Counted from the first letter of the stretch, positions 51,458-61,694 are shown. The stretch: 64,000 bases of DNA from an uncultured Paracoccaceae bacterium (GCA_947492475.1 CANLNM010000003.1:186001-250000), one strand, 5' to 3'. Numbers and translations are program-made. Notes: generated by a model from the letters alone, not told the origin.

Positions 51458-53656
51458 ATGTCAGACGTTCAAACAGATCAAACCGATGTCTTTATGAACA
51501 TCCCAGCGGATGACGTGCGCACCCGTGAAAAACTAGAGGGCGGCAAGGCGTTTGTGCTGCACACCGAATTTGATCCAGCCGGGGATCAACCCACGGCGAT
51601 TGCGGAACTATGCGCTGGGGTCGAAAGCGGTGAACGCGATCAGGTGCTGTTGGGGGCAACCGGGACCGGTAAAACATTCACGATGGCCAAGATCATCGAA
51701 CAGACCCAGCGACCGGCGATCATTCTGGCCCCGAACAAGACCTTGGCCGCGCAATTGTTCGGTGAATTCAAAGGCTTCTTTCCGGACAATTCCGTCGAGT
51801 ACTTCGTATCGTTCTATGATTATTATCAGCCCGAAGCCTATGTGGCGCGATCAGATACGTTCATCGAAAAAGAAAGCCAGATCAACGAACAGATCGACCG
51901 GATGCGCCATTCGGCGACACGCGCCCTGTTGGAACGAGACGACGTGATCATCATCGCATCGGTGTCGTGTATCTATGGGATCGGATCGGTTGAAACCTAC
52001 GGGGCGATGACGCTGGACCTAAAGGTGGGCGGCCAATACGACCAACGAAAAGTCATGGCCGATCTGATCGCGCAGCAATATAAACGCAACGATCAGGCCT
52101 TTGCCCGAGGCACATTCCGGGTACGCGGCGATTCATTGGAAATCTTTCCGGCCCACCTAGAAGACCGCGCCTGGCGGTTGTCGTTTTTTGGCGAAGAGCT
52201 GGAATCGGTCACAGAATTTGATCCCCTGACGGGTGAAAAAACCGATACGTTCGACAAAATTCGGGTCTATGCGAATTCACACTATGTGACGCCAAAACCG
52301 ACGATGCAGCAGGCGATCATCAGCATCAAAAAAGAACAGAAAATCCGGTTGGATCAGCTGGTCAGCGAAGGCAAATTGCTAGAAGCACAGCGATTGGAAC
52401 AGCGCACGAATTTCGATCTGGAAATGCTGGAGGCAACCGGCGTTTGCAACGGGATCGAAAACTATTCACGGTATCTGACAGGGCGTGCACCGGGTGAGCC
52501 ACCCCCCACCCTGTTTGAGTTTATCCCCGACAATGCCATTGTTTTTGCAGACGAATCCCACGTGTCCGTGCCCCAAATCGGCGGCATGTACAAAGGCGAT
52601 TACCGCCGCAAATTCACGCTGGCCGAACATGGGTTCCGGCTGCCGTCATGTATGGATAACCGGCCGCTGAAATTCGAAGAATGGGACGCGATGCGCCCTC
52701 AATCCGTGTTTGTTTCCGCTACGCCGTCTGCGTGGGAATTGGACCAGACGGGCGGCGTGTTTACCGAACAAATCATTCGCCCCACGGGCCTGTTGGATCC
52801 CGAGGTCGAAATCAGACCGGTGGACATGCAGGTCGATGATTTGCTGGACGAAGTGCGCCGTGTGACCGCCGACGGGTTTCGCACATTGGTCACAACCTTG
52901 ACCAAACGCATGTCCGAAGATCTGACCGAATATATGCACGAACAGGGGATCAAGGTCCGCTATATGCATTCGGACATCGACACGCTGGAACGCATTGAAA
53001 TCCTTCGTGATTTACGCCTGGGCGCCTTTGATGTTCTGATCGGGATCAACCTATTACGAGAAGGGTTAGACATTCCAGAATGTGGGCTGGTCGCCATTCT
53101 GGACGCCGACAAAGAGGGGTTCCTGCGGTCCGAAACGTCGCTGGTTCAGACCATCGGCCGTGCGGCGCGCAACGCCGAAGGCCGGGTGATCATGTATGCG
53201 GATCGCATCACCGGCAGTATGGAACGCGCGCTCAAAGAAACCGATCGTCGCCGCGCCAAACAGCACGCCTATAATGTGAAACACGGGATTACGCCGGAAA
53301 CGGTTAAAAAGAACGTCGAGGACGTTCTGGCCGGGCTGTATCAAGGCGACACAGACATGTCGCGCGTCACCGCCAAGATCGACAACCCCCTACATGGCGC
53401 CAATCTAGAAGCCGTTCTGGACGGGCTGCGCGATGATATGCGCAAAGCCGCTGAGAATTTGGAATTCGAAGAAGCCGCCCGTCTACGCGACGAAGTCAAA
53501 CGGTTGGAAGCCGTCGATCTGGCGGTTTCAGACGACCCAATGGCGCGGCAATACGCCGTCGAAAAAGCCGTACAGGACAGCGCCAAAGCGTCTGGGCGGT
53601 CGTCAGCAGGCAAGGCAGGCCAACGGGGCGGAAATGTAAAACGTCGGGGGCGATGA
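51458..53656 (+). CDS. uvrB: UvrABC excinuclease subunit B
   Basis: A 732-residue UvrB: Walker [12 protein letters not shown] (about residues 65-72), the beta-hairpin region [39 protein letters not shown], the helicase motif VI stretch [16 protein letters not shown] and the C-terminal UVR motif [18 protein letters not shown]. It verifies damage and recruits UvrC in nucleotide excision repair. The ATG at 51458 (after AAGGA) fits the family; the upstream open frame is not conserved. The gene overlaps no neighbour; a palindromic region follows. Confidence 0.97.
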   Translation: MSDVQTDQTDVFMNIPADDVRTREKLEGGKAFVLHTEFDPAGDQPTAIAELCAGVESGERDQVLLGATGTGKTFTMAKIIEQTQRPAIILAPNKTLAAQLFGEFKGFFPDNSVEYFVSFYDYYQPEAYVARSDTFIEKESQINEQIDRMRHSATRALLERDDVIIIASVSCIYGIGSVETYGAMTLDLKVGGQYDQRKVMADLIAQQYKRNDQAFARGTFRVRGDSLEIFPAHLEDRAWRLSFFGEELESVTEFDPLTGEKTDTFDKIRVYANSHYVTPKPTMQQAIISIKKEQKIRLDQLVSEGKLLEAQRLEQRTNFDLEMLEATGVCNGIENYSRYLTGRAPGEPPPTLFEFIPDNAIVFADESHVSVPQIGGMYKGDYRRKFTLAEHGFRLPSCMDNRPLKFEEWDAMRPQSVFVSATPSAWELDQTGGVFTEQIIRPTGLLDPEVEIRPVDMQVDDLLDEVRRVTADGFRTLVTTLTKRMSEDLTEYMHEQGIKVRYMHSDIDTLERIEILRDLRLGAFDVLIGINLLREGLDIPECGLVAILDADKEGFLRSETSLVQTIGRAARNAEGRVIMYADRITGSMERALKETDRRRAKQHAYNVKHGITPETVKKNVEDVLAGLYQGDTDMSRVTAKIDNPLHGANLEAVLDGLRDDMRKAAENLEFEEAARLRDEVKRLEAVDLAVSDDPMARQYAVEKAVQDSAKASGRSSAGKAGQRGGNVKRRGR

Positions 53657-53715
53657 TACGCCACGGCCTGTTCATTTGGCGCATCAATTGCAAGTTGAGG
53701 ACATCCCCTGACCGC

Positions 53716-53775
53716 GGGTGGGGGTGAAGCCCCCGCCCATGGGGGCGGTCGGGGGCTGTCCGGGGACCCCGGACA
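53716..53775. repeat. Cluster of GC-rich palindromes after uvrB
   Basis: GGGTGGGGG/CCCCCGCCC (53716-53738, 5-base loop), an overlapping alternative with GGGGGCGG, and TGTCCGGGG-A-CCCCGGACA (53757-53775). No T tract ends the plus strand. It looks like a roseobacter intergenic palindromic repeat unit rather than a simple terminator. Confidence 0.6.
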
Positions 53776-53781
53776 AAATCA

Positions 53782-53859
53782 TCAGATGATCGGCACAAAC
53801 GGCACGCCGCCGCAACTTGCGAGGGTGAGAAGTGTGAGTGTGGCTAGAAATAGGCGCAT
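53782..53859 (-). CDS. 25-residue predicted lipoprotein
   Basis: A mini-ORF giving MRLFLATLTLLTLASCGGVPFVPII. A lipobox (LASC, Cys16) follows a hydrophobic core, and the whole mature peptide is 10 residues. GAGG lies 8 bases before the ATG, and the start sits directly after the stop of the gene upstream. Similar very short CGG-VPxVP lipoproteins occur in related genomes, as I recall. Confidence 0.6.
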   Translation of the reverse strand: MRLFLATLTLLTLASCGGVPFVPII

Positions 53860-54189
53860 CTAAAATACCTCGGCGACGTCGTACATGACGGGTTCAAAGC
53901 TTTTACACAGCTCATTGATTTTGCGATTGCGATCCCGCATTTCGGGGGTGCGCAGCATCGCTTGAAAATCCTCGCGGCGTTGCCATTGGGAATAATTTGC
54001 GATGCGGGTTTGGGCATCATTGACGTGCAACCCTGCCGCAATAAACCCGTGTTGTTTGGAAATGCAGTCGGCATAGGCCGCTTGCAGCGCTTCGAGCAGG
54101 TCCTGGCACATGCCGGGGGTGGTATCAAACGTGGTCAGGACGGTTTGCACCGGTTTTGCACCGGGGGCGTTGACTGTGATCTGGGGCAT
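53860..54189 (-). CDS. Antibiotic biosynthesis monooxygenase (ABM) domain protein
   Basis: A 109-residue single-domain ferredoxin-like protein: MPQITVNAPGAKPVQTVLTTF then helices with QDLLEALQAAYADCI, GFIAAGLHVNDAQTRIANYSQW and WQRREDFQAMLRTPEM. The FIAAGLHV and NYSQWQ segments are ABM-like. Members act as small monooxygenases or quinone-handling enzymes. AAAGGAGG before ATG is strong. It is coupled with the 25-residue lipoprotein gene downstream. Confidence 0.82.
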   Translation of the reverse strand: MPQITVNAPGAKPVQTVLTTFDTTPGMCQDLLEALQAAYADCISKQHGFIAAGLHVNDAQTRIANYSQWQRREDFQAMLRTPEMRDRNRKINELCKSFEPVMYDVAEVF

Positions 54190-54253
54190 TGGATCCTCCT
54201 TTGCCCCAGCTTGCCAAGAAAAGTCGCCCCCGTGAAGGGGTTAGATCGAAACC

Positions 54254-54661
54254 TTAGCGGGTGACATGCACTGCGCATTGGGCGTGCCGCACCACACGGG
54301 CGGCGGTGGACCCTAGGAAATAATCCGAAAAGCCCGGACGGTGAGATGCCACAACAATCAGGTCTGCCCCTTTTTCATTGGCATATTCCACGATGGATGT
54401 GCCGGGATGACCTTCGATGACGTCACTTTTGCCACCCGGAACACTGTCGGCGGTGACGTTTAATTCGCTGATGATCCCATCACGCGCCGTGGTGCGATAC
54501 CCAGCGGGCAAATAGGACACGGCGTAGGTCGGTACGGCGTCCATGACGTGCAGCAGGGTGATGGTGCCCCCTTCATCGACCAATGCACGCGCGGCATTCA
54601 GGGCGCTGGAATTATCATGCGTGTCGTCAAAGGCGACGGGGACGAGGATGTTTTTGTACAT
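54254..54661 (-). CDS. Universal stress protein (UspA family)
   Basis: A 135-residue USP: MYKNILVPVAFDD, the variable central part, ADLIVVASHRPGFSDYFLGSTAARVVRHAQCAVHVTR with the G-2x-G-9x-G(S/T) ATP-binding type motif (SHRPG ... GSTA). It binds ATP or AMP and supports survival under stress. AAGGAGG before the ATG. A one-domain member; it stands alone and is divergent from the pyridoxamine oxidase-like gene. Confidence 0.93.
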   Translation of the reverse strand: MYKNILVPVAFDDTHDNSSALNAARALVDEGGTITLLHVMDAVPTYAVSYLPAGYRTTARDGIISELNVTADSVPGGKSDVIEGHPGTSIVEYANEKGADLIVVASHRPGFSDYFLGSTAARVVRHAQCAVHVTR

Positions 54662-54757
54662 ATCAGGCCTCCTTTCAGGCTGAGGAATTGGCAGGACAGT
54701 GCCCCGGTTGTAGCTTCGGCGCCTTGATCTGTGTCAGCAAAGCCGTAGGTTGATGCC

Positions 54758-55234
54758 ATGACATCCCCGATCCGCCCCACCGAAGAATCCGCCAGACAGA
54801 TGGCCCGTGATTTGATTGGCCAAGCCCGGTTTGGGGCGATCGCCACCCTTGATCCAGTGACCAAAGCCCCAATGGTGACCCGAATTGCGGTCGGATTGAC
54901 CCCGACGGGCCTGCATATCCTGATCTCGGACCTGTCGCTACATACCCAAGCCATCAAGGCCGATCCCGCCTGTTCCCTGTTAATCGGAGAGCCGGGACCA
55001 AAGGGGGATCCGTTGACCCATCCCCGTCTGACGCTGCAATGCCGAGCCAGTCCCACCCCAAAATCCGGCCAAAGGAACGCTTGGTTGCAAACCCATCCCA
55101 AGGCGGCGCTTTATGTGGATTTCACGGATTTTGACTTTTATCGGTTGGATGTGGCGCAGGGATTTCTAAACGGCGGATTTGGCAAAGCGTTCCATCTGAC
55201 GCCTCAGGACATGGCCCTGACATCCGCCCGCTAA
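54758..55234 (+). CDS. Pyridoxamine 5'-phosphate oxidase-like FMN-binding protein
   Basis: A 158-residue split-barrel flavin protein: ARFGAIATLDPVTKAPMVTRIAVGLTPTGLHILISDLS, CSLLIGEPGPKGDP and the C-terminal FYRLDVAQGFLNGGFGKAFHL. The pattern is that of the HugZ / heme-utilisation-like PNPOx-fold proteins lacking the DUF2470 tail. It may bind FMN or heme; the family has several activities. Cytoplasmic, monocistronic. dacB follows in the same direction after 82 bases. Confidence 0.85.
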   Translation: MTSPIRPTEESARQMARDLIGQARFGAIATLDPVTKAPMVTRIAVGLTPTGLHILISDLSLHTQAIKADPACSLLIGEPGPKGDPLTHPRLTLQCRASPTPKSGQRNAWLQTHPKAALYVDFTDFDFYRLDVAQGFLNGGFGKAFHLTPQDMALTSAR

Positions 55235-55316
55235 AACCCGTATCCAACACCAGAGTTTTATCAATTTCCCGTAAGCGCCGTTGCAGCCCATGTGATGGTC
55301 GGTCTAATGTCCGCGC

Positions 55317-56855
55317 ATGTCTGTGACCCTTACCCGCCGCGCGCTGTTAACCGGTGCTTTATCCGCTGTTGCCACGGCGACGTTTGCTGATGCGCCAGCG
55401 CGATCGCTGCGCCCACGTGAACGCGCCCGCGATCTGGGCCTAAGCCGGATTCGCCCACAAGCGCGCACTTCGCTGCAGGACATTCTGGAAAATTCCGGAT
55501 TGGGGGGGGATATGTCGGTGGCGATTGCAAATATGCGATCCGGGCAAATGCTGGAATCCCATCAGGGCGATGTGTTTTTGCCCCCTGCTTCGGTGACCAA
55601 ATCTGTGACCGCGCTTTATGCGTTGGATGCGTTGGGGGCCAATTATCGGTTTTCCACCCGGATATTGGCCACCGGCCCGATCCGCGATGGGATCATTCAG
55701 GGTGATCTGATCTTGGCGGGTGGCGGCGATCCTGTTTTGACGACCGACCATTTGGCCGATCTGGCGGCGGCGCTGAAATCCGCCGGTATTCTGGGGGTGA
55801 CAGGCGGGTTCAAGGTCTATGGAAACGCCCTACCCTACGAAGAAGAAATTGATCCCGGTCAGCTGGATCATCTGGGATATAATCCTGCCCTTTCCGGGCT
55901 GAATTTGAATTTCAACCGCGTACATTTTGAATGGGCGCGCGCGGGTGGGTCCTATCGGGTGTCGATGGATGCGCGCACGGAGTTGTACCGCCCCGATGTC
56001 ACAATCGCGCGGATGCGCGTCGCCGATCGTAGCCGCCCGATCTATGCCTATGAAAGCGCGGAAAACACCGACAATTGGAGCGTCGCACGGGGGGCTCTGG
56101 GGGATCGCGGATCACGCTGGTTGCCGGTGCGCAAACCCGCGCTGTATGCGGGGGATGTGTTTCGGACCTTGGCCCGTGCACAGGGCGTGACATTGCCGCA
56201 GGCACAGCGCATGACGCAAACCCCGTCGGGCACCGAACTGGCCTTGCACAACAGCGCCCCCCTACAAGACATCCTGCGGGATATGTTGAAATATTCGACC
56301 AATCTCACCGCTGAGATCATCGGGCTGGCAGCGTCTAAGCGGCGCAGCGGGACTGTTCCGACTGATCTACAGGGGTCCGCCCAGCAAATGACCCAGTGGA
56401 TCAATCAGACCTTTGGTGTAAATGCCTCTTTTGTCGATCATTCCGGATTGGGTGACCTGACCCGGATCAACGCGGATCAAATGATCAAAATCCTGACCTC
56501 TGAGGGCAGTTTCGACGCGCTGCACCCGATTTTGAAACATATCGCGCTACGCGACGCAGAAGGCAATGTGTTGCGGGATCACCCGGCGGATGTGCGCGCC
56601 AAAACCGGCACGCTTAATTTTGTATCCGCATTGGCAGGATATGTTCAGGTGTCAGGTGGCGATCATTTGGCATTTGCGATCATCAGCGGCGATCTGGCAC
56701 AGCGGGAAATCGGCAAAGCCAGCCCGGATGAAATGCCCCAAGGCGCACGCACATATAATACACGCGCCAAACGGTTGCAGCAGCGTCTGTTGCAGCGTTG
56801 GGGGCAAATCTATGCCCCCGCGCAGGTGGTCGCACAGGTTGCGGTGACCGATTAA
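55317..56855 (+). CDS. dacB: D-Ala-D-Ala carboxypeptidase/endopeptidase (PBP4, DacB-like)
   Basis: A 512-residue exported penicillin-binding protein of class C. A signal peptide precedes PPASVTKSVT (SxxK, near residues 91-94), YSTNLTAE (SxN, near 326) and AKTGTLNFVS (KTG, near 427). It trims or opens cross-links in peptidoglycan. The signal is MSVTLTRRALLTGALSAVATATFADA; TRRALLTG resembles a Tat motif. The terB-like gene converges with a 4-base overlap. Confidence 0.94.
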   Translation: MSVTLTRRALLTGALSAVATATFADAPARSLRPRERARDLGLSRIRPQARTSLQDILENSGLGGDMSVAIANMRSGQMLESHQGDVFLPPASVTKSVTALYALDALGANYRFSTRILATGPIRDGIIQGDLILAGGGDPVLTTDHLADLAAALKSAGILGVTGGFKVYGNALPYEEEIDPGQLDHLGYNPALSGLNLNFNRVHFEWARAGGSYRVSMDARTELYRPDVTIARMRVADRSRPIYAYESAENTDNWSVARGALGDRGSRWLPVRKPALYAGDVFRTLARAQGVTLPQAQRMTQTPSGTELALHNSAPLQDILRDMLKYSTNLTAEIIGLAASKRRSGTVPTDLQGSAQQMTQWINQTFGVNASFVDHSGLGDLTRINADQMIKILTSEGSFDALHPILKHIALRDAEGNVLRDHPADVRAKTGTLNFVSALAGYVQVSGGDHLAFAIISGDLAQREIGKASPDEMPQGARTYNTRAKRLQQRLLQRWGQIYAPAQVVAQVAVTD

Positions 56856-57271
56856 AGCGTCATGTGACGCGCGCGCGCCCCACGTTCAATGGCGGCGGCG
56901 TGCAGACGATCAATATTCAGCTCATAGCGGATTTCTTCGAGCATCCGCCCCTCAGAATCTGCAATCGCCCCATCCGCGGCTGCCACATCACACGACAATG
57001 CATAGGCCGTTTCAAACAGACGTTCGGGCAACGCGTCCCGGATCAAACCAAACAGCGCGTCCAATCCGTCCTCTTGTTCCAGCAGGTCAAACACCGATTG
57101 GGACACATTGGTCAGTTTGGTTTCGTCATAATCACCAAAAACCGGCAACATGTTGATCGCATTGGTGATTTTCACCAACTCAGACGTGCGGATATTCGCA
57201 TCAGCCGCAGATACGGCGATCATCAGGGCGCAAAGGCTGTCCTGAGCAGAGAAAAGGGGCGTTTCGGACAT
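56852..57271 (-). CDS. TerB-like tellurite-resistance/Dj1-type helical protein
   Basis: A 139-residue all-helical protein with the TerB features ALMIAVSAADANIRTSELVKI and AYALSCDVAAADGAIADSEGRMLEEIRYEL, two acidic repeat motifs (ADANI and ADGAI) that may bind metal ions. The family appears beside membrane and stress genes; linkage to tellurite is not shown here. The gene converges on dacB and is 123 bases divergent from lysS. Confidence 0.9.
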   Translation of the reverse strand: MSETPLFSAQDSLCALMIAVSAADANIRTSELVKITNAINMLPVFGDYDETKLTNVSQSVFDLLEQEDGLDALFGLIRDALPERLFETAYALSCDVAAADGAIADSEGRMLEEIRYELNIDRLHAAAIERGARARHMTL

Positions 57272-57394
57272 GGATTACCTCATTGCTTTTAGGGCGTGTT
57301 CCCCCAACATTTATTGACGTGGACGCGTCGTCGCAATAGGTAGTCGCGCGGTCTGTTCATTGGGAACGGTCGAAAAAGTCGAAATGAGGAAGAT

Positions 57395-58969
57395 ATGTCT
57401 GATCTGCGCGACGCTGCGATGAGCTCCAAAGCATGGCCCTTTGAAGAGGCGCGCCGCCTGCTCAAACGCTTTGAGAAGACGCCGCCAGAAAAGGGATATG
57501 TGTTGTTTGAAACGGGGTATGGCCCGTCTGGACTGCCTCATATCGGCACCTTTGGCGAGGTGCTGCGCACCACAATGATCCGCCGCGCCTTTGAGGTGAT
57601 CAGCGATATTCCGACCCGTCTGATTTCTTTTTCTGACGATCTGGACGGCATGCGCAAAGTGCCGGGCAAATTGCCTCAGCAGGATATGTTGAATGATCAT
57701 TTGCAAATGCCACTGACATCCGTGCCCGATCCATTTGGCACCCATGACAGTTTTGGCGCGCATAACAATGCAATGCTGTGCCGGTTTTTGGATACGTTCG
57801 GGTTTGAATATGATTTTTATTCTTCCACCGAATTCTACCGCTCTGGCCAATTCGACGATGTGCTGAAACGCTGTGTTGAGAAATACGACGACATCATGAA
57901 AGTGATGCTGAAATCCCTGCGCGAAGAACGTGCGGCGACCTATTCGATTTTCCTACCGATCCACCCGGAAACCGGGCGGGTTCTGTATGTGCCGATGAAA
58001 TCGGTCGATCCGGTCAATCACACGGTGACATTTGACGACGAAGAAGGTCGCGAATGGACCCTGCCCGTCACGGGTGGCAATGTGAAACTGCAATGGAAGC
58101 CGGATTTTGGTGCGCGTTGGGCGGCGCTGGAAGTCGACTTTGAAATGTATGGCAAAGATCATTCGACCAACACGCATATCTACGATCGGATCTGCACAAT
58201 TTTGGGTCAGAAAGCCCCCGAACATTTTGTCTATGAGCTGTTTCTGGACGAAGGCGGGCAGAAGATTTCGAAATCATCTGGCAACGGGATCAGCATTGAT
58301 GAATGGCTGACCTATGCCAGCGCGGAATCGCTGTCGTATTTCATGTATCAAAAGCCAAAAACCGCCAAACGGTTGCATTTTGATGTGATCCCCAAAGCGG
58401 TGGACGAATATCACCAGCAGTTGCGCGCCTATGCGGATCAGGACGCGACCAAACGGTTGGCCAATCCGGTGTTTCACATTCACGGTCACAACGTGCCAGC
58501 ATCCAACATGATTGTGCCATTTTCGATGCTGTTGAACCTGGCCAGCGTCGCCATGGCCGAAGAGAAAGAACAGCTTTGGGGCTTTATTCAGCGGTATGCA
58601 CCAGAGGCCAGCGCCGAAACCCACCCTGATCTGGATGCGGCGGCTGGGTTTGCCGTGCGGTATTACAATGATTTTGTGAAACCCAAGAAAGTGTATCGCG
58701 CGCCGACGGATCTGGAACGCGAAGCCCTTGAGGAATTGCGCGACAAGTTGAAAGCCTATGATGGGCCGATTGACGGGGATGAGCTGCAATCGGTTGTGTT
58801 TTCTGTGGGTCGTGAACGGTTTGATCCGATGCGCGACTGGTTTAAGGCGCTCTATGAAGTGCTGCTGGGCGCGTCTCAAGGGCCGCGATTTGGCGGTTTC
58901 ATCGCCCTTTATGGGATCGACGAATCCATCGCGTTGATTGAACAGGGCCTGAACGGCGATCTGATCTGA
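57395..58969 (+). CDS. lysS: Class I lysyl-tRNA synthetase
   Basis: A 524-residue class I LysRS (archaeal type, used by Alphaproteobacteria): the HIGH motif is PHIGTFGE near residue 49 and KMSKS is KISKSSGNG near residue 290; the CP and anticodon-binding helical domains fill the rest. It charges tRNA-Lys. GAGGAAG before the ATG supports the start. A terminator follows. The class II enzyme is not in this window. Confidence 0.96.
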   Translation: MSDLRDAAMSSKAWPFEEARRLLKRFEKTPPEKGYVLFETGYGPSGLPHIGTFGEVLRTTMIRRAFEVISDIPTRLISFSDDLDGMRKVPGKLPQQDMLNDHLQMPLTSVPDPFGTHDSFGAHNNAMLCRFLDTFGFEYDFYSSTEFYRSGQFDDVLKRCVEKYDDIMKVMLKSLREERAATYSIFLPIHPETGRVLYVPMKSVDPVNHTVTFDDEEGREWTLPVTGGNVKLQWKPDFGARWAALEVDFEMYGKDHSTNTHIYDRICTILGQKAPEHFVYELFLDEGGQKISKSSGNGISIDEWLTYASAESLSYFMYQKPKTAKRLHFDVIPKAVDEYHQQLRAYADQDATKRLANPVFHIHGHNVPASNMIVPFSMLLNLASVAMAEEKEQLWGFIQRYAPEASAETHPDLDAAAGFAVRYYNDFVKPKKVYRAPTDLEREALEELRDKLKAYDGPIDGDELQSVVFSVGRERFDPMRDWFKALYEVLLGASQGPRFGGFIALYGIDESIALIEQGLNGDLI

Positions 58970-58995
58970 TCCCGCATATCATCCCAAACGACCAG

Positions 58996-59032
58996 CCCCG
59001 TGCGGAGAAATCCCCACGGGGCTTTTGTTTTT
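58996..59032 (+). terminator. Rho-independent terminator after lysS
   Basis: CCCCGTG (58996-59002) and CACGGGG (59015-59021) form a 7-base stem, followed by TTTTGTTTTT. It lies 26 bases past the lysS stop. Confidence 0.88.
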
Positions 59033-59080
59033 CGCGGCTCAATGTTCTGCGTCATTAACCTGATCGCAATCTTTGCGCCC

Positions 59081-59097
59081 CCCACCGTCACGGTGGG
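59081..59097. repeat. Palindrome before the tail-fibre-like gene
   Basis: CCCACCG-TCA-CGGTGGG, a perfect 7+3+7 inverted repeat 150 bases before the next start codon. No T tract; possible operator. Confidence 0.4.
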
Positions 59098-59247
59098 ATC
59101 AGCCCCTCTTTACAGCTTGTTGGTATCTCTTCCGCCCGAGCCGGACCCTGTGCCCGGTTTTACGGTCAAGGATCTGACGGGTGGTATGGTGTGATGGGCA
59201 AGGCGTGGGGCCAAGCTCCACCATTCCACCCCGTGAAAGGGGATATT

Positions 59248-61536
59248 ATGAACAAGGCGATTACTGACGGGCTGGTCTTTATGCCGCCAGCGTTTTCTGG
59301 CGGTCTGGACGTTTGGTCAAGCCAGAATGGCACACCGGGCTCAGACACCTATGACGGGTCTGGCAATGGGGCCTTTGTGCCTGCTGATGCCAATTTCGCG
59401 GGATGTCTGGAAGTGGTGAAAACCCAATCGGTCACCAAGGTCCGCTATATGGGTGAAACGCCGATTTTGCCGGGGTGCTATTTGCGTGTCACAGCGCGCG
59501 TCAAAGCGGTTGCCGGGGCATTCCCCGCTGTGCGTATCGCCGGTTGGGCCGGTCAAAGCGGTGGTGGTCATGCCACTGTCGATAGTGAAACAGGCCCGTC
59601 GACCCAATTGACGACCTATGGCGAAGTTGTTGAAATTTCGGCCATTATCGGCACAGGGGATCGCACCGGTGTGGATATGATCTGGAACGGGGCGATCTAC
59701 GGCCATATTGGTCTGGATCTAACAGGATCAAATGGCGGCGTTATTCGCATCGATGACATCCAAATCGAAGATGTGACCAATGTGTTTATCCGCGACATGA
59801 TGGGTGTTGTGGACGTGCGCGACTATGGCGCGATTGGGGATGGGGTTACCAATGATTCAGCGGCATTCGAAGCCGCAGATGCAGCGGCCGGTGGTCGCAA
59901 AGTCCTGATTTCCGAAGGCGTCTATCATTTGGCCAATAACGTGACCTTTCAAAATGAGGTCAAATTCGAAGGCACGATTACAATGCCTGCGGACAGATAC
60001 CTGATCTTGCAGCGTAATTTTGACTATCAGACCTATTTGGATGCGTTTGCCAACGAAGAGCTGGCGCTGAAAAAGTCGTTTCAGGCGTTGTTGAATTATT
60101 CGGATCATGAATCGCTTGATTTGGGGGGGCGCCGCATTGGCCTGACCGAACCGCTGGACCTGCAAGCGGCAGAAGGCACAAAAACTTCTTTTGCGTCACG
60201 CCGTGTCATTCGCAATGGCCAGCTTGCGCCGATTTCTGGCCCGGCCTGGGACCCGGATGTGTTTGCATCACAAGGGACCTATTCCACGTCCACGCCATTG
60301 ACGCTGACGAATGTGACAGGTGTGGCCAATATTCCGGTCGGTAGTTTGATCACGGGCAATGGTGTGGGGCGCGAAATTTACGTACGCGCCAAAAACGAAG
60401 CCGCGCAGACGATCACGTTGAGCCAACCTTTGTTTGACGCAGAAGGCACCCAAGTCTTTACGTTTACCCGGTTTAAGTACCTGCTGGATTTTTCTGGCTT
60501 TACCAAAATCAGCCTATTCATCCTGTCTGACATTGAATTCCAGTGCAACAACATGGCCAGTGGTGTGATTCTGGCAAATTCGGGCACGGCATTTCATGTC
60601 CGCGATTGTTTCTTTACCAAACCGGCGGATCGGGCCATCACATCGCATGGGTCCGGGTGTCAGGGTCTGATGATTGACCGGTGCAACATCCAATCAAGCG
60701 AAAGCACGGTGCGCGTTCAGGACCGTACAACAATTGCGATCAACACCAACGCAAATGACCTAAAGGTCCGCGACAACCGTGGCACCTATTTCCGCCACTT
60801 TGTTGTTGTTGGCGGCTCTGGTTCGACGATTGTGGGCAATCACTGGTTCCAAGGGGACGAGGAAACAGACGGAGTCCGTCTGGGCGGTCTGGTTTTTGCC
60901 ACTTCGAATGTGAAATCCATCGTGACCGGGAATTACATCGATAACAATTTTATCGAATGGACCAATGAATATGATGCGACACCTGATCAGGGGTCTGACT
61001 TTTCGTTTGGCGGTCTAACCATCACTGGCAACACATTCACAGCCAATGATGTCGCGCGGTGGTTCAACTGGATTGTGGTCAAACCACATGGCAGCGACCA
61101 TTTCATCAACGGGTTGTCCGTCACCGGGAACGTGTTTCGGACTTTGAACGGGAATATTGACCGGATCGAACATGTGGACACGACATTTGCGGATCTGAAA
61201 TATAACAGCATGCGCAACATCACCTTTACCGGAAATGTGTTCAACGCGATCAACGAACCTGTTGAAAATCCACGCATTATTACCGCGACGGAATCGACAG
61301 CGTCACAGACCTGGATCATCGACACGGATACCAAACTGCCTTTCCGAGGGTTTGCACGCACGGTCGAAAGCTATAGTGCAAACGGACAATTGCGTAATTC
61401 AGGCAGCACCACGATTTATGATGCGCCGTGGTTCGACACGGAATATGGCGCCGACAAACGCGAAGTGCGTGTCGTTTGGCGCGAACCCACGCGTGGCTCG
61501 ATCCGCTGTCGTCTGCGCATGGACAATCCTTTATAA
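59248..61536 (+). CDS. Beta-helix protein (pectate-lyase-3 type), tail-fibre-like
   Basis: A 762-residue protein. The N-terminal ~190 residues form an unknown carbohydrate-binding-like or assembly domain (MNKAITDGLVFMPPAF, GCYLRVTARV). A pectate-lyase-3 / GH28-related start follows (VVDVRDYGAIGDGVTNDSAAFEAAD), then a right-handed beta-helix with many Asn-rich ladders (TGNYIDNN, ITGNTFTAND, FTGNVFNAI) and a C-terminal cap. No signal peptide, so it is not an ordinary secreted lyase; phage tail spikes and the Rhodobacter GTA fibre have this design. AAAGGGG before the ATG. Flanked by terminators; an orphan, with no structural genes nearby. Confidence 0.7.
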   Translation: MNKAITDGLVFMPPAFSGGLDVWSSQNGTPGSDTYDGSGNGAFVPADANFAGCLEVVKTQSVTKVRYMGETPILPGCYLRVTARVKAVAGAFPAVRIAGWAGQSGGGHATVDSETGPSTQLTTYGEVVEISAIIGTGDRTGVDMIWNGAIYGHIGLDLTGSNGGVIRIDDIQIEDVTNVFIRDMMGVVDVRDYGAIGDGVTNDSAAFEAADAAAGGRKVLISEGVYHLANNVTFQNEVKFEGTITMPADRYLILQRNFDYQTYLDAFANEELALKKSFQALLNYSDHESLDLGGRRIGLTEPLDLQAAEGTKTSFASRRVIRNGQLAPISGPAWDPDVFASQGTYSTSTPLTLTNVTGVANIPVGSLITGNGVGREIYVRAKNEAAQTITLSQPLFDAEGTQVFTFTRFKYLLDFSGFTKISLFILSDIEFQCNNMASGVILANSGTAFHVRDCFFTKPADRAITSHGSGCQGLMIDRCNIQSSESTVRVQDRTTIAINTNANDLKVRDNRGTYFRHFVVVGGSGSTIVGNHWFQGDEETDGVRLGGLVFATSNVKSIVTGNYIDNNFIEWTNEYDATPDQGSDFSFGGLTITGNTFTANDVARWFNWIVVKPHGSDHFINGLSVTGNVFRTLNGNIDRIEHVDTTFADLKYNSMRNITFTGNVFNAINEPVENPRIITATESTASQTWIIDTDTKLPFRGFARTVESYSANGQLRNSGSTTIYDAPWFDTEYGADKREVRVVWREPTRGSIRCRLRMDNPL

Positions 61537-61545
61537 TCGACATTG

Positions 61546-61570
61546 GGGCGCCTGTTTGGCGCCCTTTTTT
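61546..61570 (+). terminator. Rho-independent terminator after the tail-fibre-like gene
   Basis: GGGCGCC (61546-61552) and GGCGCCC (61558-61564) form a 7-base stem with a 5-base loop, followed by TTTTTT. It makes the gene a single transcription unit. Confidence 0.92.
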
Positions 61571-61694
61571 ACGTCCGATCATATCGTCAAGGTCTGACAG
61601 ACCGGACTTGACGCATTGGCCCCCAAAAGACGAAGCTTGGCTAAGCCGATGTGACATTGCCTTCGGTATCGCTGAATTTTCAATTGGGTATCCC

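Noticed and set aside
53716-53775. CRISPR-like or tandem repeat array
   Set aside because: The units are palindromes of different sequence, not regularly spaced direct repeats; no array of repeats and spacers occurs anywhere in the window.
59000-59194. 64-residue frame before the tail-fibre-like gene
   Set aside because: It overlaps the lysS terminator and a palindrome, and has no ribosome binding site. The inner part could be a remnant, but evidence is too weak.
59248-61536. Prophage or GTA cluster
   Set aside because: Apart from the orphan fibre-like gene there is no terminase, portal, capsid, tail tube, lysis or integrase gene in the window.
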